DNA of 64,000 bases from Onchocerca volvulus (Eukaryota > Nematoda > Chromadorea > Rhabditida > Onchocercidae). How positions within the stretch are numbered: position 1 is the stretch's first letter; every line of letters starts with the position of its first letter. The notes under the pieces were generated by a model. The model had not been told where the DNA came from, did no database searches, and worked only from the letters and a program-made list of their open reading frames with translations. The position numbers were made by a program, and so were the translations under genes. Positions 50,121 to 63,877 of this stretch are shown here, in pieces. The stretch spans positions 280,032-344,031 of the forward strand of contig HG738141.1 in assembly GCA_000499405.2 (NCBI GenBank), in the 5' to 3' direction.

Positions 50121-53100
50121 TCATCAAATAGAACAGAAAGTAGTAAAATTTCGAGAATTTTTATTGTTGATTGAATTTTTAATCTTCTTTTATTATCAAT
50201 ATGTAAGAGATTAAAAGTAAAAATCTGATCAAAATTATCAAAATTTCAATCAAATATCTAAATAAATTTAGCATATGCAGAAGAAAGTAATGAAAACTCG
50301 TCGAATAATCCAATCTTATTTTTTCCGACAAAAATTTAATTAAGATTATTATAATTTAATCAAATTTACGGATAAATTAAACATACATGAATAAAAAATC
50401 CGCTGAAGTAAAAAAAAAAAAAAAGTAAAATAAACGAATTTTTAGATTCTTACCTTTCTAGACAAAAATTTGATTATGATTGCTATAATTTCAACCAAAT
50501 TTATAAATGAATTTAGTAAACATGGAATAAAGTAAAGAAACTCAATGAATAATTTATCATTCTTATCACTTTGATTGAAACTTTTTATCGAGTTAAATTC
50601 GAATTAAAATAGAAGATAGAGAAAAACCAAAATCTTCGTTTTTAACTTAAGAAAAGTATTATCAATTGATAAAGCTTTTCGGTAAATTTCCTTCAACCAA
50701 TAATCATAAAAATCTAGCATGGCAGAAAAGGAGAATTTATTCATTAATCGTCCTTAAATTAATTTTTGGAATTATTCTCACAAAAATAAGAATTAAATCT
50801 TAAGAAATGATGAAAAAAAGTTTTTTGGCATATTGAAAAAGGTACATAATTGCTAAATATAGCACTATTGATTGATTGATAAATTTGTTGTTATTGATAA
50901 CAAATGCATTCTTATTAATACAAATTTAGTATAAAATAAAAAATTCAACATTATGATGGAATTTTTTTTAAATTAGCTCTTTTTAAAATTATGTTCAAGT
51001 TAATTATAATCTGTAAATAGAAAACTTATAAATTTTAATCAGCTAAATAATTAATTATCACCTAAATGCAAATTAATCGTAAGTCAAAATGTGGAAGCCT
51101 TTATTTGAATTACAAATTTTTCAAATTCTAACTGAAAAAAGTATTTTTTACAATCTAATTATAATCGATATAATTTAAGAGATTTCTTTTAATTAAGTAG
51201 TTTATTATCATCCTTTGATATGTTATTAAATAATTCTTATAATTTGCACCAAAATAATAATATTGATAAAATGAAAACCAAAAAAAATAATACTGACAAG
51301 CGAAAAAACCAGTGAAAAGTTTTATAATTTAGAAAGAATTTTGATAAAAATTATTTATGCCCAATCTAAAAAAGTTATTTTGCCACATTTTTAAATTATT
51401 AAAATTATTTTGTTCGGGAACTAATTAATAAGATTATTTTGAATAAATTTTCCTAAAAATTTCCTAAAAACTATCTTCAAACAAATTTTTTTGAAACTTT
51501 CTCATTTTTGTTTTTAAACTTTTCTATCGTTTATCATTTCATTAATGTGTCATTTGAATAATTGAATGATTGTGATAATATTGTTTAATTATTTATCAAT
51601 TATCAATTTTTTAATAATTAAACAATAATAATCCTGAATGATGACATATTATGTGAGTTTGTTAAGATAAAAATGCGACAAATATCTGAACAAACATGGC
51701 GAGATTATCATCATATTTTGTTGATATTTCAACGATAAAAATTATTTGCTTTTTGAAATTTGCGACTTTTTTTTTTTAATTTCTGATTTTTTGAATTGTT
51801 TTATTTCTGTCTGATAAATTACTCAAATGACAATTGCAAACATCAGGGTGAATTATTTGTCAATATTAGCAAGTTTTCGCAATCAAATAAAAAAAAGGAA
51901 AAGAAAAAACAGAACAATTGCTATTTTATTTTTTTATTGAACATGAAAAGTCATTGTGTTAATTAATATTTCGTTAATTAATTAATTAAGGATAGATATA
52001 TCCAAACAACAGTCTTTCGGAAAAAAATAAAGCAAATACAAAATGAAAATATTGAAAATAATAAAAAAATAACAATATACACTGTCATTCAAGTATTCGT
52101 ATGAAAAAATTATATTTTTTAAAATTCATTTAAGAATTTTTCAAATTAAATTTTAAGTTTTAAAAAATTTTACTACTTTTTTTTACCTTTCTTATTTATT
52201 TTTATAACTGGCTAAATTTTTTGAGTTTAGGATAAAAGTTGTGTTTGCCTTTTTCACTTTTTTTTTATTTATAATTTATTCAATCAATTTTTTCACATCT
52301 TTCTTTAACAATGTTACTTATTCGATTTTTTTTTTTTGTCAGCAATTTTTATAGCATATGTTTTGTGGAAAAATTTACATAATTTAATGTAATTTTTTGA
52401 AACTTTACCTAGGTAAAAATATTATAGCAATTAAATACTTACAAAAATTCATATTATAATTGTAAATTACAAAGTCTAGCCTTTATTTAATTATTGCTCT
52501 GATGAAGACGTAGAAGGTTTAATTAAAATTTGATTCTAATTAAAAATTGAATTTAATTGACTGATGAAAATATTGATATTTTCTAAAATTTTACTTGCAT
52601 AGAAGTTCAAAATCTCGCAATTCCAATTTAGTTTTAGTAGCCAAAAATTTTCAAGAATAAATGCTTAAACTTGAAAGTATCGATATCGAATAATTATAAA
52701 ATATTTTTCTAAGAGAATTAAATTCATATTAAATAAATAAAATAGTTTTAAAATTTTACTTACTATCATAAAATAATACTTGATAATATACTTGATAATA
52801 TAAATATAGATGAAATATCAGAATTGTTAATCAGTTATATTCTATTAAATGATAAATTTTTGTTATAATGATATTTGATTCATTTCAGAAAGTTAAAAAA
52901 AAAATTAACAAAATGATAAGATAAAATGAAAAGATTTCATAAAAAAAAAAAAAAAATGATGAGATAAAATGAAAATATTTTCGTTAAAAACGCATATTTT
53001 TATCAGTATGAATTTTTCTTAATAGTTAGTAATAAAATAACAAATTGGACAGGAATAATTTGATAAAATTAAAAATTATATATTGGAATTCAAATAAAGA

Positions 53101-53733
53101 AATACTAGATATGAGCAAACTTTTTCTAAAGTGATGATTATAAATCATAATTTTCAAGTTAATGTTTACTTGCATACATAAAGAGATAATAATATGGTTG
53201 CTTTTATAATACTAATTTTGATTTATTTTTTTAGTATTTTAGTATTTTTGTAATTACTTTTAATTTTTTATAGCTAATACTATGTTTATAATACGGCAAA
53301 AGAATTATATATCATGATTAACTTTATCTAATTATAGAAAAACGATGTAACAATAAATATAATATTTATTAATTTTTTCTTCTTTAAATTATTCAAAAAA
53401 AAAGTTTTTTTTTACGATTATATTAAATTACATTATATTAATAAATGTTGAAAATAGTGGAAAAATTTATTTAAACAACTGTAAAGTAACGATAAAAATT
53501 TTAATATTTACGTAGTTGAATTTTGTTTTTTTATCACTTGTGAAAAAAAAAAAATTGAAAATGAAAAATGCAAAAATTAACTAAAATTTAATGATTATTC
53601 AGCTTATTTCATCATTTTCCAAACTTCGATATTGTAATTTCTTGCAAATAAATTCATAAATATTAATTCGTTTGAATATCTGAACAGATTATTTCAATTT
53701 TCAATCATTTGTTTGTTCAATTTTAATCCAATA

Positions 53734-56700
53734 ATGTCGAGAATTTATGAAATAATCATCATTATAGCTATCATTTTTTTTGATAATACAACATCTGGTT
53801 AGTTAAATTTAATTAATAAATCTTAAAATAACAATTAATCGTTGAAAAAAAAATTGGTTCAAAGTTCAAATTGATAAATTTTAAAATTAATGAATCTTTA
53901 TTTTTGGATGAAAATAAGAATTTTTATCAAACAGAAATTAATTCTTTTCTGGAAGTTTTTTTTTTTTCATTTCTATTTTTTAAGTACTGAATATTAATTT
54001 ATGGTACTTTTAAATAACAATAATTCTTAGCCAAATGCTCTTTTTTTCTTAATTTTTTCATTTTTTATTTCCTTTTTTTTTTTTAAATTAAATTTAGAAT
54101 GTATAAGTGGTACATCGAATGGATGCGATGAAGGTTGGATTTGTTTGTTGGAAGGTTGTTATGAAGACAAAGGACGTAAGTTTAGGCTATTGTTTTAGAA
54201 CAGAAATAATTGAAAAAAATTGTAATTGTAATATTTTAAGTAAAAATTAGATTAAAAATTAAAATAATTTCATTTTAACAATTACTTCGTTTCCTAAAAA
54301 GAAAAAAGGCAACAATTATAGATAAATGATGATAAATAATACATTTATTATTCTTATTATAACAAAATAAGTTTCATCTTCTGCAAATTTATAAAGAATT
54401 ACGAATAATTGAATCTTTAACTTTTTTTTTTGCTAAAAAGTTTTGAAATATTTTTCGTAATTTTTAAAGTAGTTTTTCAACTATATTTTCGATACAAATT
54501 AATCCATTATTACTATCGAGTGAAATTTCACGATGTCAAAAGAAAAAATTTGCATAATTGAGATAAAGTATAAAATGGTATTACCGTAATTTTGGTCAAA
54601 GTAATTTGACCAATACAGTAATGCGACAGTAGAATAATGCAGTTTTTCCCTACCGTAACCGTAAATTACTGGAAAATACAGTATATTGTGAAATTGATCA
54701 GTTTTTTTTCTCGAAAATATTACTCAAAAATTAACTGGTTATATATTTAGTCAAACATAAATTTAAGAAAATGTAATGAATTCGATTGATGGCAGAATTT
54801 TGATATGTTGATATAGAACTGAGAAAAATTCCTGATAAATTTAAAAGTAATAAAATTTGCAGAAATCATTTAAATATCCTGCATATTTTTCAATGATCTA
54901 AACTTTCGATCATATTTATATTTCATAAAAAAAAAAAAGAAAAAAAAATTCACATAGAAAAAAGTGATTCTTTAATTAATCATTCTTTAAAAAGATATTA
55001 ATAATGAGACTTTTAAAAAAAGCTCCATTGAATACTAGAACTAATTGTAATAATTAAAGTAAAAATTTTTTAAATTTGAAATCTTTTCAAAATTTGAAAT
55101 CTGTTTATTTAATAAATAACGATCACAAAATTTTATGATTATCTTTTCAAATTTTTTTTAAAATTTTAAAATAAATTTGATATTTATTTTTATGATTTTT
55201 CAGCTTGCGCTGAAGTCGATTGTGAAAGAGTTGGACATGTATGTCTAAATGACCACTGTGTGAGTCTCATCTCTCGTGCGACTTCGGGAACTATATATAC
55301 AAGTAATTAATTTACATTTGCTAAGAATAAATTTAATTTAATGTAAAAATTAATTTTTCAAATTTTAATATATTTGGCATATTTAAAATAACATTAATTT
55401 TGTTAAAAATGGTATTTTTGCTAAAATTACGAATCAAAAATTATTAATTATTAACATAATTAGTCGCAAAAATTTTTGTAGAATCTTAAAATAATTGATA
55501 ATTTTAATCGTTGATTTTTCATCCTACGCTATTGATATGATTTTTTCTTCAATTTTCTTTTTTTCAAATTTTAGTTTCTAATTTCTAATTTTATTCCTGA
55601 ATTTCTTCTCAATTTTTGATTCATTTTCTTATTGGCTTTTTCACGGTTGATTTTTGGATCTTTTTTTTGTTAAATACATACCATTCCTTCATAAGTTTTA
55701 TTTTTCCATTTTTAAAATTATCGAATAAGCATATTAAAATAAAATTACTTACGCATATATATTAGAAATATTATGAAACAAATAAACAATAACAAAAATT
55801 GTTATGGAAATAATACTAAAATATATTTTCAAACATTAAATTTTCGAAAAATTCTAATTTCTTTTAAATTTATTTAAATTTGAAATTCAATTACTTATTT
55901 AATTTGCTTTTTCCGATTAAATTGAAATTAAAAAGATTTTAGCAACATCATATTCAACAACAACACCAATATCAACTGTAACAAGAATTACTGAAACAAC
56001 AACAATAGCAACTGAAACAATAAGAACTGAAACAACAACAATAACAGCTGAAACAGAAACAATAAAAACTGAAGCAACAACGATAACAACTCAAACAACG
56101 ATACCTGAATGTGTTGATCTTCATCTACCTGGTCAAGAAAGTGATTGTCCACGATGGCCACATTTATGCAACGATCCGACATATTACGCATTAATGACGC
56201 AACAATGTCCATTTACGTGTGGACGTTGTCCAGGTATTCCAACTTAATCAATTATTATTTGAATGTTAAATTTAATATTCATTTGAATTATCTTTAATTA
56301 AATAAGAATTTAGGTGGGACAACAATGATACCAGGATGTGTGGATCTTCATTTACCTGGTCAAGCTAGCGATTGTCCACGTTTGTCGCAATTATGCGACA
56401 ATCCGATATATTATCAATTAATGACACAACAATGTCCATTTACCTGTAGACGTTGTCCAGGGGTTCCAACGAAATTTCCTCCTCCTCCTCCTCCTCCTCC
56501 GCCTCAAGGTATTTGCGAAATAAATTTTTCGTAAGAATATATTATGCAAGTAATTAATTACAGAAATAGCGAAAAGCATTCGTAAAATAAGAAATATAAC
56601 AAATTAAAAGTAATTTATAAATGAAATTTATTGAATTTATCGTTAGCAAAGAAAAATTAGCAATTGTTATGTGAAATAAAAATTATTAAGTTAAATAATT

Positions 56701-57067
56701 AGAAATAATATAATATTCGATCAAAAAACAAAGCGAATGAAAAAATTTGAATACAAAAATAATCGAAAAAAGATTTTATTTAATGAAAATAGTTAATTAA
56801 TTAAAAGATATTGACTAATCGCTGAATTAATACTTTATTCTAATTTTACCATACCTAAATTTATCATTTTATTGATTATTAATGAAGAATTAAATTTATT
56901 TGAACAAAATTTTTGATTTATTTAATAGTAAAAATTTTTCAGCTTGCTTTGATCTAGTTGGATTATATGGTACTGTAAGCTGTATTTCAGTTTCATATTT
57001 ATGCCAAGATTTGTTATACTATCATCTTATGATGCAACAATGTCCACAAACTTGCGGCTATTGTTAA
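53734..57067 (+). CDS. Secreted mucin-like protein with three ShKT domains
   Basis: Six exons, 53734-53797, 54098-54175, 55204-55302, 55943-56233, 56314-56508 and 56943-57067 (TAA), join in phase (all introns phase 1) to 283 residues. Seen in order: signal peptide in exon 1; an N-terminal cysteine-rich part over exons 2 and 3 (CISGTSNGC, CLLEGC, CAEVDC, CLNDHC); a Thr-rich stretch in exon 4 with about ten ETTTI-like repeats, likely O-glycosylated; then three six-cysteine ShKT domains, one each in exons 4, 5 and 6, the last two separated by a run of about nine prolines. Each ShKT ends in a QQCP-xTC-xxC pattern. In nematodes such domains occur in secreted and cuticle or surface proteins, often with peptidase or oxidase domains; none is present here. 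Domains 1 and 2 are nearly identical in DNA as well, showing recent exon duplication, while domain 3 is diverged. AATAAA is at 57086-57091. Exact role unknown. Confidence 0.92.
56104..56465 (+). repeat. Duplicated ShKT-encoding exon segment
   Basis: The part coding for the first ShKT domain (about 56109-56234) and that for the second (about 56335-56461) share long identical stretches such as CAACAATGTCCATTTAC, with the same splice phase on both sides. They are separated by an 80-base intron. Confidence 0.85.
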
Positions 57068-58834
57068 ATATTGAATATGTTCGAAAATAAATCATTTTAT
57101 AATTCTATAAAACAGAATAGTTGAATAAAAAAATAAGGCTAAATAATGTTACAGTAAAATAAAATGATTACTGTATGTATAGATACGGTAAAATATACCA
57201 TATCTTATCGTATATGAATGAGTCAAAATTCGTCGGTTAAAAAGACACGAATAGATTTTAAGTTCGCAAATTTAAACAAAAATTATTTTAACATTTAAAA
57301 AACAGGAACAAAAAGAATAGATCTAAGTCAACTAGTCAATTGCAATGATTTGAATTGAAAATTATAAATCAAGATATTAACATATTTGGCACGATTTTAA
57401 CTCAAAATAAAGATGAATCTGAAGATTTTAAAAAATTTGTTGTAATGACTTTAAATTTTGACAATTTTTCGTAAAAATATTGAATTAAGCGTAGGTTAAG
57501 TGAAAAAAAAGAAATAATGATGGAACACCAGTTCATACGAATTTAATAAAATAGTAATGGCAATAATAACAGTAATAATAATAAAACAACAGTTTACCAT
57601 TATTATTATTATGGAATTTAAATGAAAAAAAAACCAAATTAAAAAAAGAAAATAATAATAATATGAATACAATACCTTTAATCATTTAAAAAAAAGAAAA
57701 AGAAATTCGAAAATTTCGAAAAAAGATGACAATCAATGGCACTAAATTGTCATAGAATAAAAAATAAATAATAAAAAAAAAACCCAAAACACTAAAAAAG
57801 TCAAAAACGAGATAAAAAAAAAAATTTATTTTATATTTTATACATTTCATATCCAAAATTATTTTATATATAAAATAAATTAAAATCCAATTATAGGTTT
57901 TGTTATGAAGATATGAATCTCAACTAGTTAAGAAATTTAAAGATTAAAAGATTAAAAAAAAAAAAAAATTAAAAAAAAAAAAAGACCAAAGAAGAACAAT
58001 CTCAAAACGAAAAATTCATTCTTGAAAGTGATTACTCTTATCTCCATATTTTTATTTTTATAATTTTTCATTTTGACAATTTTTAATTTTGATTAAATTT
58101 TAATTTTAACAATTTTAAATTTTGATAATTTTTTTTGTTTGTATCTGAGAATTACTCGAATATTTTGGGCGTTATTAAATATTTTACTAAGTAACAAATT
58201 ACTGAAATTTTCCAAAGTTCGAAGAGAAAAGTAGCATTTGTGTGAGTTTAAAACTTAAAGATCACATCATAAATTATATTCTTTGAATTTGACCTTTTGA
58301 AAGTATTATAATTGGAATGATGCAAATATCATCATCATAATATATACATTATGCAAACATATGGTAAAGGTTAAAGGTCAGAGCAAAAAAGAAAAAAATG
58401 TGATCAATGATGGGATTTAAGGTCAAAAATATGAACAATGACCATTTGTACTTGTTTACGATGTCGCCATAAATTGTTCTTTCTCAACCTTTTCCTTTTT
58501 TTTTTTTTTCTTTGTTTTCAGATATTTCCAATATTTGATATCAATTCGTTCAAAATTGTTTCATTTAAAAATTACTTTAATTAATTATATTATAATTAAG
58601 CTAACAATTGATAATATCATTGATTTTTATAAAATCATTAATTAATTAACTTAAAATTGCAATCTCATACGATAAAGAAAAAGATTTTTTTTAGTGTGTT
58701 ATACAAATTTATGTTTCATAAAATTGCTGAAATTGATTTGAAAAAAATTTAAATCGTTTTGTTTCTTTTTAAGATTCTCTTCCTTTCTTAAAAAAAAAAA
58801 AAAAAAAAAGAATGATTTATTTTTTTTTTTTTAG
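57068..58834. other. AT-rich intergenic region
   Basis: Holds the 3' UTR and AATAAA of the ShKT gene and the upstream flank of the kinase gene. An AAT/ATT-rich part lies at about 57555-57665 and A runs at 57950-57985. No exon recognised. Confidence 0.5.
58831..58834 (+). other. Splice acceptor before the kinase start codon
   Basis: A T-rich tract ends TTAG six bases before the ATG at 58841. With no upstream exon visible, it is a candidate for spliced-leader trans-splicing, which is common in nematodes. Confidence 0.4.
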
Positions 58835-58840
58835 GCAGAA

Positions 58841-61800
58841 ATGAATTCAGCCGAAAAAAGTTCGGAATTTGATGCTGAAATAATCGGTGTCAAAAATCTT
58901 TCTATTTCTGACAATTTCATTACTTCTGAAATCGACAAAAATTGTGCTAATTCCAAATATGATTTAAATATCGGAAATATCAAAATTGACGAAAGTCATA
59001 TGCCAATAAAATTACGTGGAAAACAATGGATAATTCAGAAGGCAATTGGAGAAGGTAAACTAAATTTAATCGTAATTTCTTTTCATTAATTTTTCTTATT
59101 TTAATAATTTTTCTTACTATATTATTTTTCATTATTTAACAGAAAATCATTTTTTTCTTCCATACAACTAATTTACAGTAATCCAAATCTACCGTATAAT
59201 CTTAGAACTATCTAATTTACGGTATAATTTACAGCTGGACGCAAAGCTTTTTTTTTAGTGAAAAATTAAATTAGATTTTATTAAATTGGAAATTAAACAA
59301 GCTATTTTACTAAATAAAAATGATTTCTTTTAAAATTTGAGATTGATAATTATTTTGTTGCTAATTTGTAATATATTTTTTTCATATAAAATATGAACGA
59401 AATTTTCAAAAAATTATTTTTTTCTGTTTCTAAAACTTTTCCTTTTTATCTTTTTCATTTTATTTTTTTTTATTTTACTCTTTTTTTTTATCTTGCAGGA
59501 ACTAATTTTAAAACATATCTCGCAAAAAGCAATAGTGGAGAAATATTTGCAATACGAAAAAATCGTAAGCAAGATCGCAGTACTGAAGTATATGAAGAAG
59601 ATGAAAAAGTTCGGGAAGAAATTCATAATTTTATGAAATTGGAACTAGAATTGGTAATTTAATACTTGATATAATTTTTAATAAGTTTTAACTAGCAAAA
59701 AGCTCATTTTATTAATTTTTGTTTAATAAATGATTCTCGGAAAATTTTTTAATAAATTGAAATTTCATTTAATAATTAGTTATTAATCAATAGTTTCCAT
59801 TTAAAATAGCTTAATTTATTAGATAATTAATTAAATGCAATAAATGATTTTAACTTAGGAACAGAGTATAGAATAATTTGGAATAAAAAAAAAACAATTT
59901 TTTTTTTTTTTAGGATTTAGAAATGATGAAAATGATCGGTGAACATCCAAATATTACCGCATTGATCGGTTTTCGTGAAGTAAATTCATGCTGGGAACAA
60001 TTTATGGAATATATTGATGGTGGAAATCTTTTTGATTATATAAATCGAAATTATATCAAAAGTAAGAATTTTATTGCATTTAAATTTTATAAAATGATTT
60101 ATATTTTGGAATAAATTTTCATTTTAGTAATTTTTATTTAATAATTTTAGATATTTATTTTTCTTTTAATTTAATTTTTATATTCTAGAGGTAATTTTAA
60201 TATATTTATATGTTAATTTTTAATTACAGAAAATCGATTGTTGGAAGTTCAAAAAGCGCGATCATTTTTTAATGATTTATTAAGCGCAGTGGAACATATT
60301 CATGGTTTAAAAATTGCACATATGGATATCAAACTTGAAAATTGTCTCATTACAAAAAATGGTATAATTTAAAAGTTTTAAATTTGAAAATGTAATTTGA
60401 AATATTTTATAAAAATATAAAAAAAAATTCCAATAAAATTAAATCCGCTTTAAAATAATTTTTAATTCGATAATATCATATTAAAATGATACCAGATGCA
60501 TTTTAAATTGTTTGAAATTAACAAAAATATCTTTTATTTGAATTTTTGCCACAATTGGTATTGCCATAATTAATTAATTAATCAAAAAGATTTGTTCATT
60601 TAGGAGTTGTAAAATTAACAGATTTTGATGAAGCGAGATATTTCATACCGAATGTTAAAATTCCATTTCCGATATATTTTACTGAATCATACGCTGCACC
60701 GGAAACATTTACAAAACGATACCGGTATATAATATTAATTAACTTCATTAATTAGTTTGCACGAATTAAAAACCTTTCACTTCAATAATTTATTTAAATA
60801 AGAAAGAATATTTTAATTATTATTTTGAATTTGAATATACTTGGACATGAAGATCTTGTAATAAAATTTAAAATTTCAAAAATTTTGCATAATTTTCAGG
60901 AATTCTGAAAAACTTTTACTTATTATTATGCAGTAATTCATTTCAAAATTATTCTTATGCAGGCCAAATTATGCAGATATTTGGGCATGTGGTATCTTTT
61001 TGTATTTTTTATTGCAGCAACATTTTCCATGGAAAGTTGCGAATAGGTAAATTTTTTTCCTTTTATTTTTTTATTTCCGATTATTTGTTATTAGATATTT
61101 TTTTTTATTTCCGATTATTGCTATCAAATATTAAGAAGTTATAGGTGAAAGACGGCATGATGCATTTATTTTCTAATCATAAAAATCATATTATCTTAAT
61201 CATGAAAGTTGCAATTTTTTTAAAGTTTTTTAAAAACTTTGCAACTTCTATAAATCACAACTTTTTTAACGCTATATTAATTTTTTGAAAAAAGAAAAAA
61301 AAAAGGATATTTTACAGCAAAAAAGATATCGTTTATCGAAGATGGTCAATAATGCATGATAAAAGTGTTCTGTCTAATTTTCCGGAATGTTATGGGTGTA
61401 TTTCAGGTAAAAATTAACAGATATAGTTTTTGAAAAAATGCAATTATTTGCATTAATTATTACGAATTTTAATATAAAAGTTATTTTAAAATATTCTATC
61501 ATTATATCTTATAAAGTTAAAATTTATTTAATCTCAAACTAAAAAAGTTTTGACGCTATTTAATTTAAACCATTGTAGAAAAAAAAAAAAAAAAAAAAAA
61601 GAAATGTTAGAATTTTTAGATCTCGAAAGTATAATTGATGTAAAGATTTTTTTATCGCTAAATTGATTTTGAAAATTACAAATTTATATTAATGAGGTAC
61701 GGAAAAAAGGAAATAAAAAACTGAAATTAAGTTTTCTATTTCTAATTCGGAAGTAATTTATACTAGTAAAAATACTTTTTACAGATCTTTTGATGAAAAT

Positions 61801-61897
61801 TTTAAATGTAAAAGTACGAGAAAGAGCTACACTCGAAGAAATACGAATTCATGAATGGTTAAAAAAATCAAACAAAACATTGAAAACTTTGTCATAA
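58841..61897 (+). CDS. CHK1/CAMK-like protein kinase with altered catalytic motifs, candidate pseudokinase
   Basis: Eight exons, 58841-59054, 59499-59653, 59914-60061, 60230-60361, 60604-60724, 60963-61046, 61318-61406 and 61785-61897 (TAA), all with GT-AG ends, join in phase to 351 residues. After an N-terminal part of about 60 residues without known domain comes a kinase fold: GEGTNF at 70-75 (usual GxGxxG, third Gly replaced by Phe); FAIR at 88-91 where VAIK is expected, so the ATP-anchoring Lys is Arg unless Lys92 stands in; EYIDGGNLFDYI hinge region; HMDIKLEN at 203-210 in place of HRDxKxxN; TDFDEA at 222-227 in place of DFG; AAPE at 247-250; DIWACGIFLYFLL; and a final helix ERATLEEIRIHEWL typical of CHK1/CAMK-type lobes. 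The catalytic Asp, Lys and Asn of the loop and the first Asp of DFG remain, so weak activity is not excluded. Nematodes have expanded CHK1-like kinases; the exact orthologue is unknown. Confidence 0.92.
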
Positions 61898-63846
61898 AAA
61901 TAATTTCCGAATGGTTTCTTTTGTCGGGGATTGGAATTTAATGCAGATGATTTTGTTTTATAACGAAATCTTTGATATGATGAATTTTATTTGTCGCAAT
62001 TACGGTACACGGTGAGTCGATGAATGTCAAAAATGCAACCGATAATTTGGACTTCTTTTTTATAGAAAAGAAGTTATTTATGGATTATAAGTATTAGGAA
62101 TTGATGAAATTTTTTAAAATTTGAAAAATGTCGCTCATCGAATACCAATTGGAGCAAATAAATGAACAAATGAATGAATCATTTCAGATAAAAAGCAAAA
62201 ATGAAATTTTCATTTTGAAAATGAAAAATGAAAAATGAATTTTTTTTTTTTTTTTCGAAATAAAATTATTTACTGCAGTGAATCTTAGTACAACTTACAA
62301 CATGTTAGAATAGCTTAAAAAAGTTTGTTTACTCCATGTCATCACAGCACAACATAATTTGCAATATGTTAATTATAATGTAAGGTTCATAAAAATTTTT
62401 GTTATGCTACGATATTTCCATAATACAAAGATTTTTTGTTTCATCATATCCATATTCTTAAAAATTTTTCGATTTTTTCGACAAAATTGTTTTTGAAAAA
62501 AAAAATGAAATAAAAATAAATTTAAGAAAATAAATTTTAACTGCATGAAATTGCTGAAATGGAAATGATAGAAAAAAGTATTTGATAAAAATTATGTTGG
62601 TAATGTGATGGTAGTATTTTTTTTTTTTATTTTTTTATTGTTAGTTCTATTTATTATTTATTTTTTAAAAATTTTATTTATTTTTAACTGATTAATTTAT
62701 TTTTTGATGAAAATTGAATGATGAATTCAATTTCTTTGTTTATTTTCCTTTTCATTGATTTTCTTTGTTTACTATCCATTTTATGCTCTTCTAATTTATG
62801 TATAGCTTTTTTATGGCGTTGTTAGGTTGAATGATGATAAAACTTAAATAAATCCATCAAATCACACTTTTTTTTTTGCCTAATCATCAATCATATAATT
62901 AAGCATTAAGCATATAATAGAATTATTGTTTGTTAATATTTTTTAGAAAATTACTGATTAGAAAAACCGAACATTGATAATCTTTCTTTTAACTAATTTC
63001 CAAATTTTTGAAAATAATGAAAAAATGAAAATTATTAACTAATAATGACTTAAATGATTTTATTGCTTGATATTTTAAACTTCGATTGGTCGGAATTAGA
63101 AAACTGATTAGTTCCGTTTTCTTCTCTTAATTTAGATTAGTTATTATTCATTTCAACCAATAAATTTCGCAGTTTATAATAGAAAATTTGCGGATTTTGG
63201 CTGAAAGAAAAGAGTGCTGTTAATGACAAGCTGTTTCTTGAAATTATCAAATTATGCATTCTAGCTAGTTTAGTTTATTTTGCCAATCGCTAATTTAGTT
63301 ATTGGCAACTTCTTTTATATTTACCAATCAAATTTGCATTCATCAAACAAACATTTATCAGCCTAGTGTACCAGCCTAGACGTATCAGTCTAGTAACTTA
63401 ACATAGATTGTTATAGTCTATTTTTGCTATCTAGTTTGTTTTACCAACCTAGTTTGTATAAAGTTTAGCTTCTTGCAGATAACTGCACATTTGAAAAATT
63501 ACTTTATATCAGTATATTAGTACTGCAAATATACAATAAAATTCATTAGTTCATGAGCAAATTAATTAATCAACAAGTACTAAACAACAATAGAAAAAAA
63601 TTTGCGAAATAAAAAAGTTTGAAAGAAGTTTTTTTTTTTTTTTTTTTTTTTCAATCAAGATAATGTTTATTATAAATTTCGCAAATATGCTTGAAGATAT
63701 TCTAAGAATTAATAAAATTTATTTCTCTAATTTGAATAAACATTAATTTAATCAAACTCGATAAACTGATATTCATTAATGTCCTGTTAATTTCAATACT
63801 ATTCCAATTATTTAATTACTAAAGCAGCAGTAATTTGAAAGCCGGA

Positions 63847-63877
<31 letters not shown>

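Larger units (their letters stand above)
41504..53733. other. AT-rich gene desert
   Basis: About 12 kb upstream of both the receptor gene (minus strand) and the ShKT gene (plus strand), so it separates two divergent genes and should hold both promoters. No exon with domain or splice support was found. It contains tandem repeats at 45.0 and 49.0 kb, an AAT microsatellite, a 20-bp perfect hairpin and many homopolymers, listed separately. Confidence 0.5.

Noticed and set aside
55988..56212. Minus-strand Leu/Phe-rich open frame
   Set aside because: Antisense of the Thr-rich stalk and first ShKT domain of the plus-strand gene.
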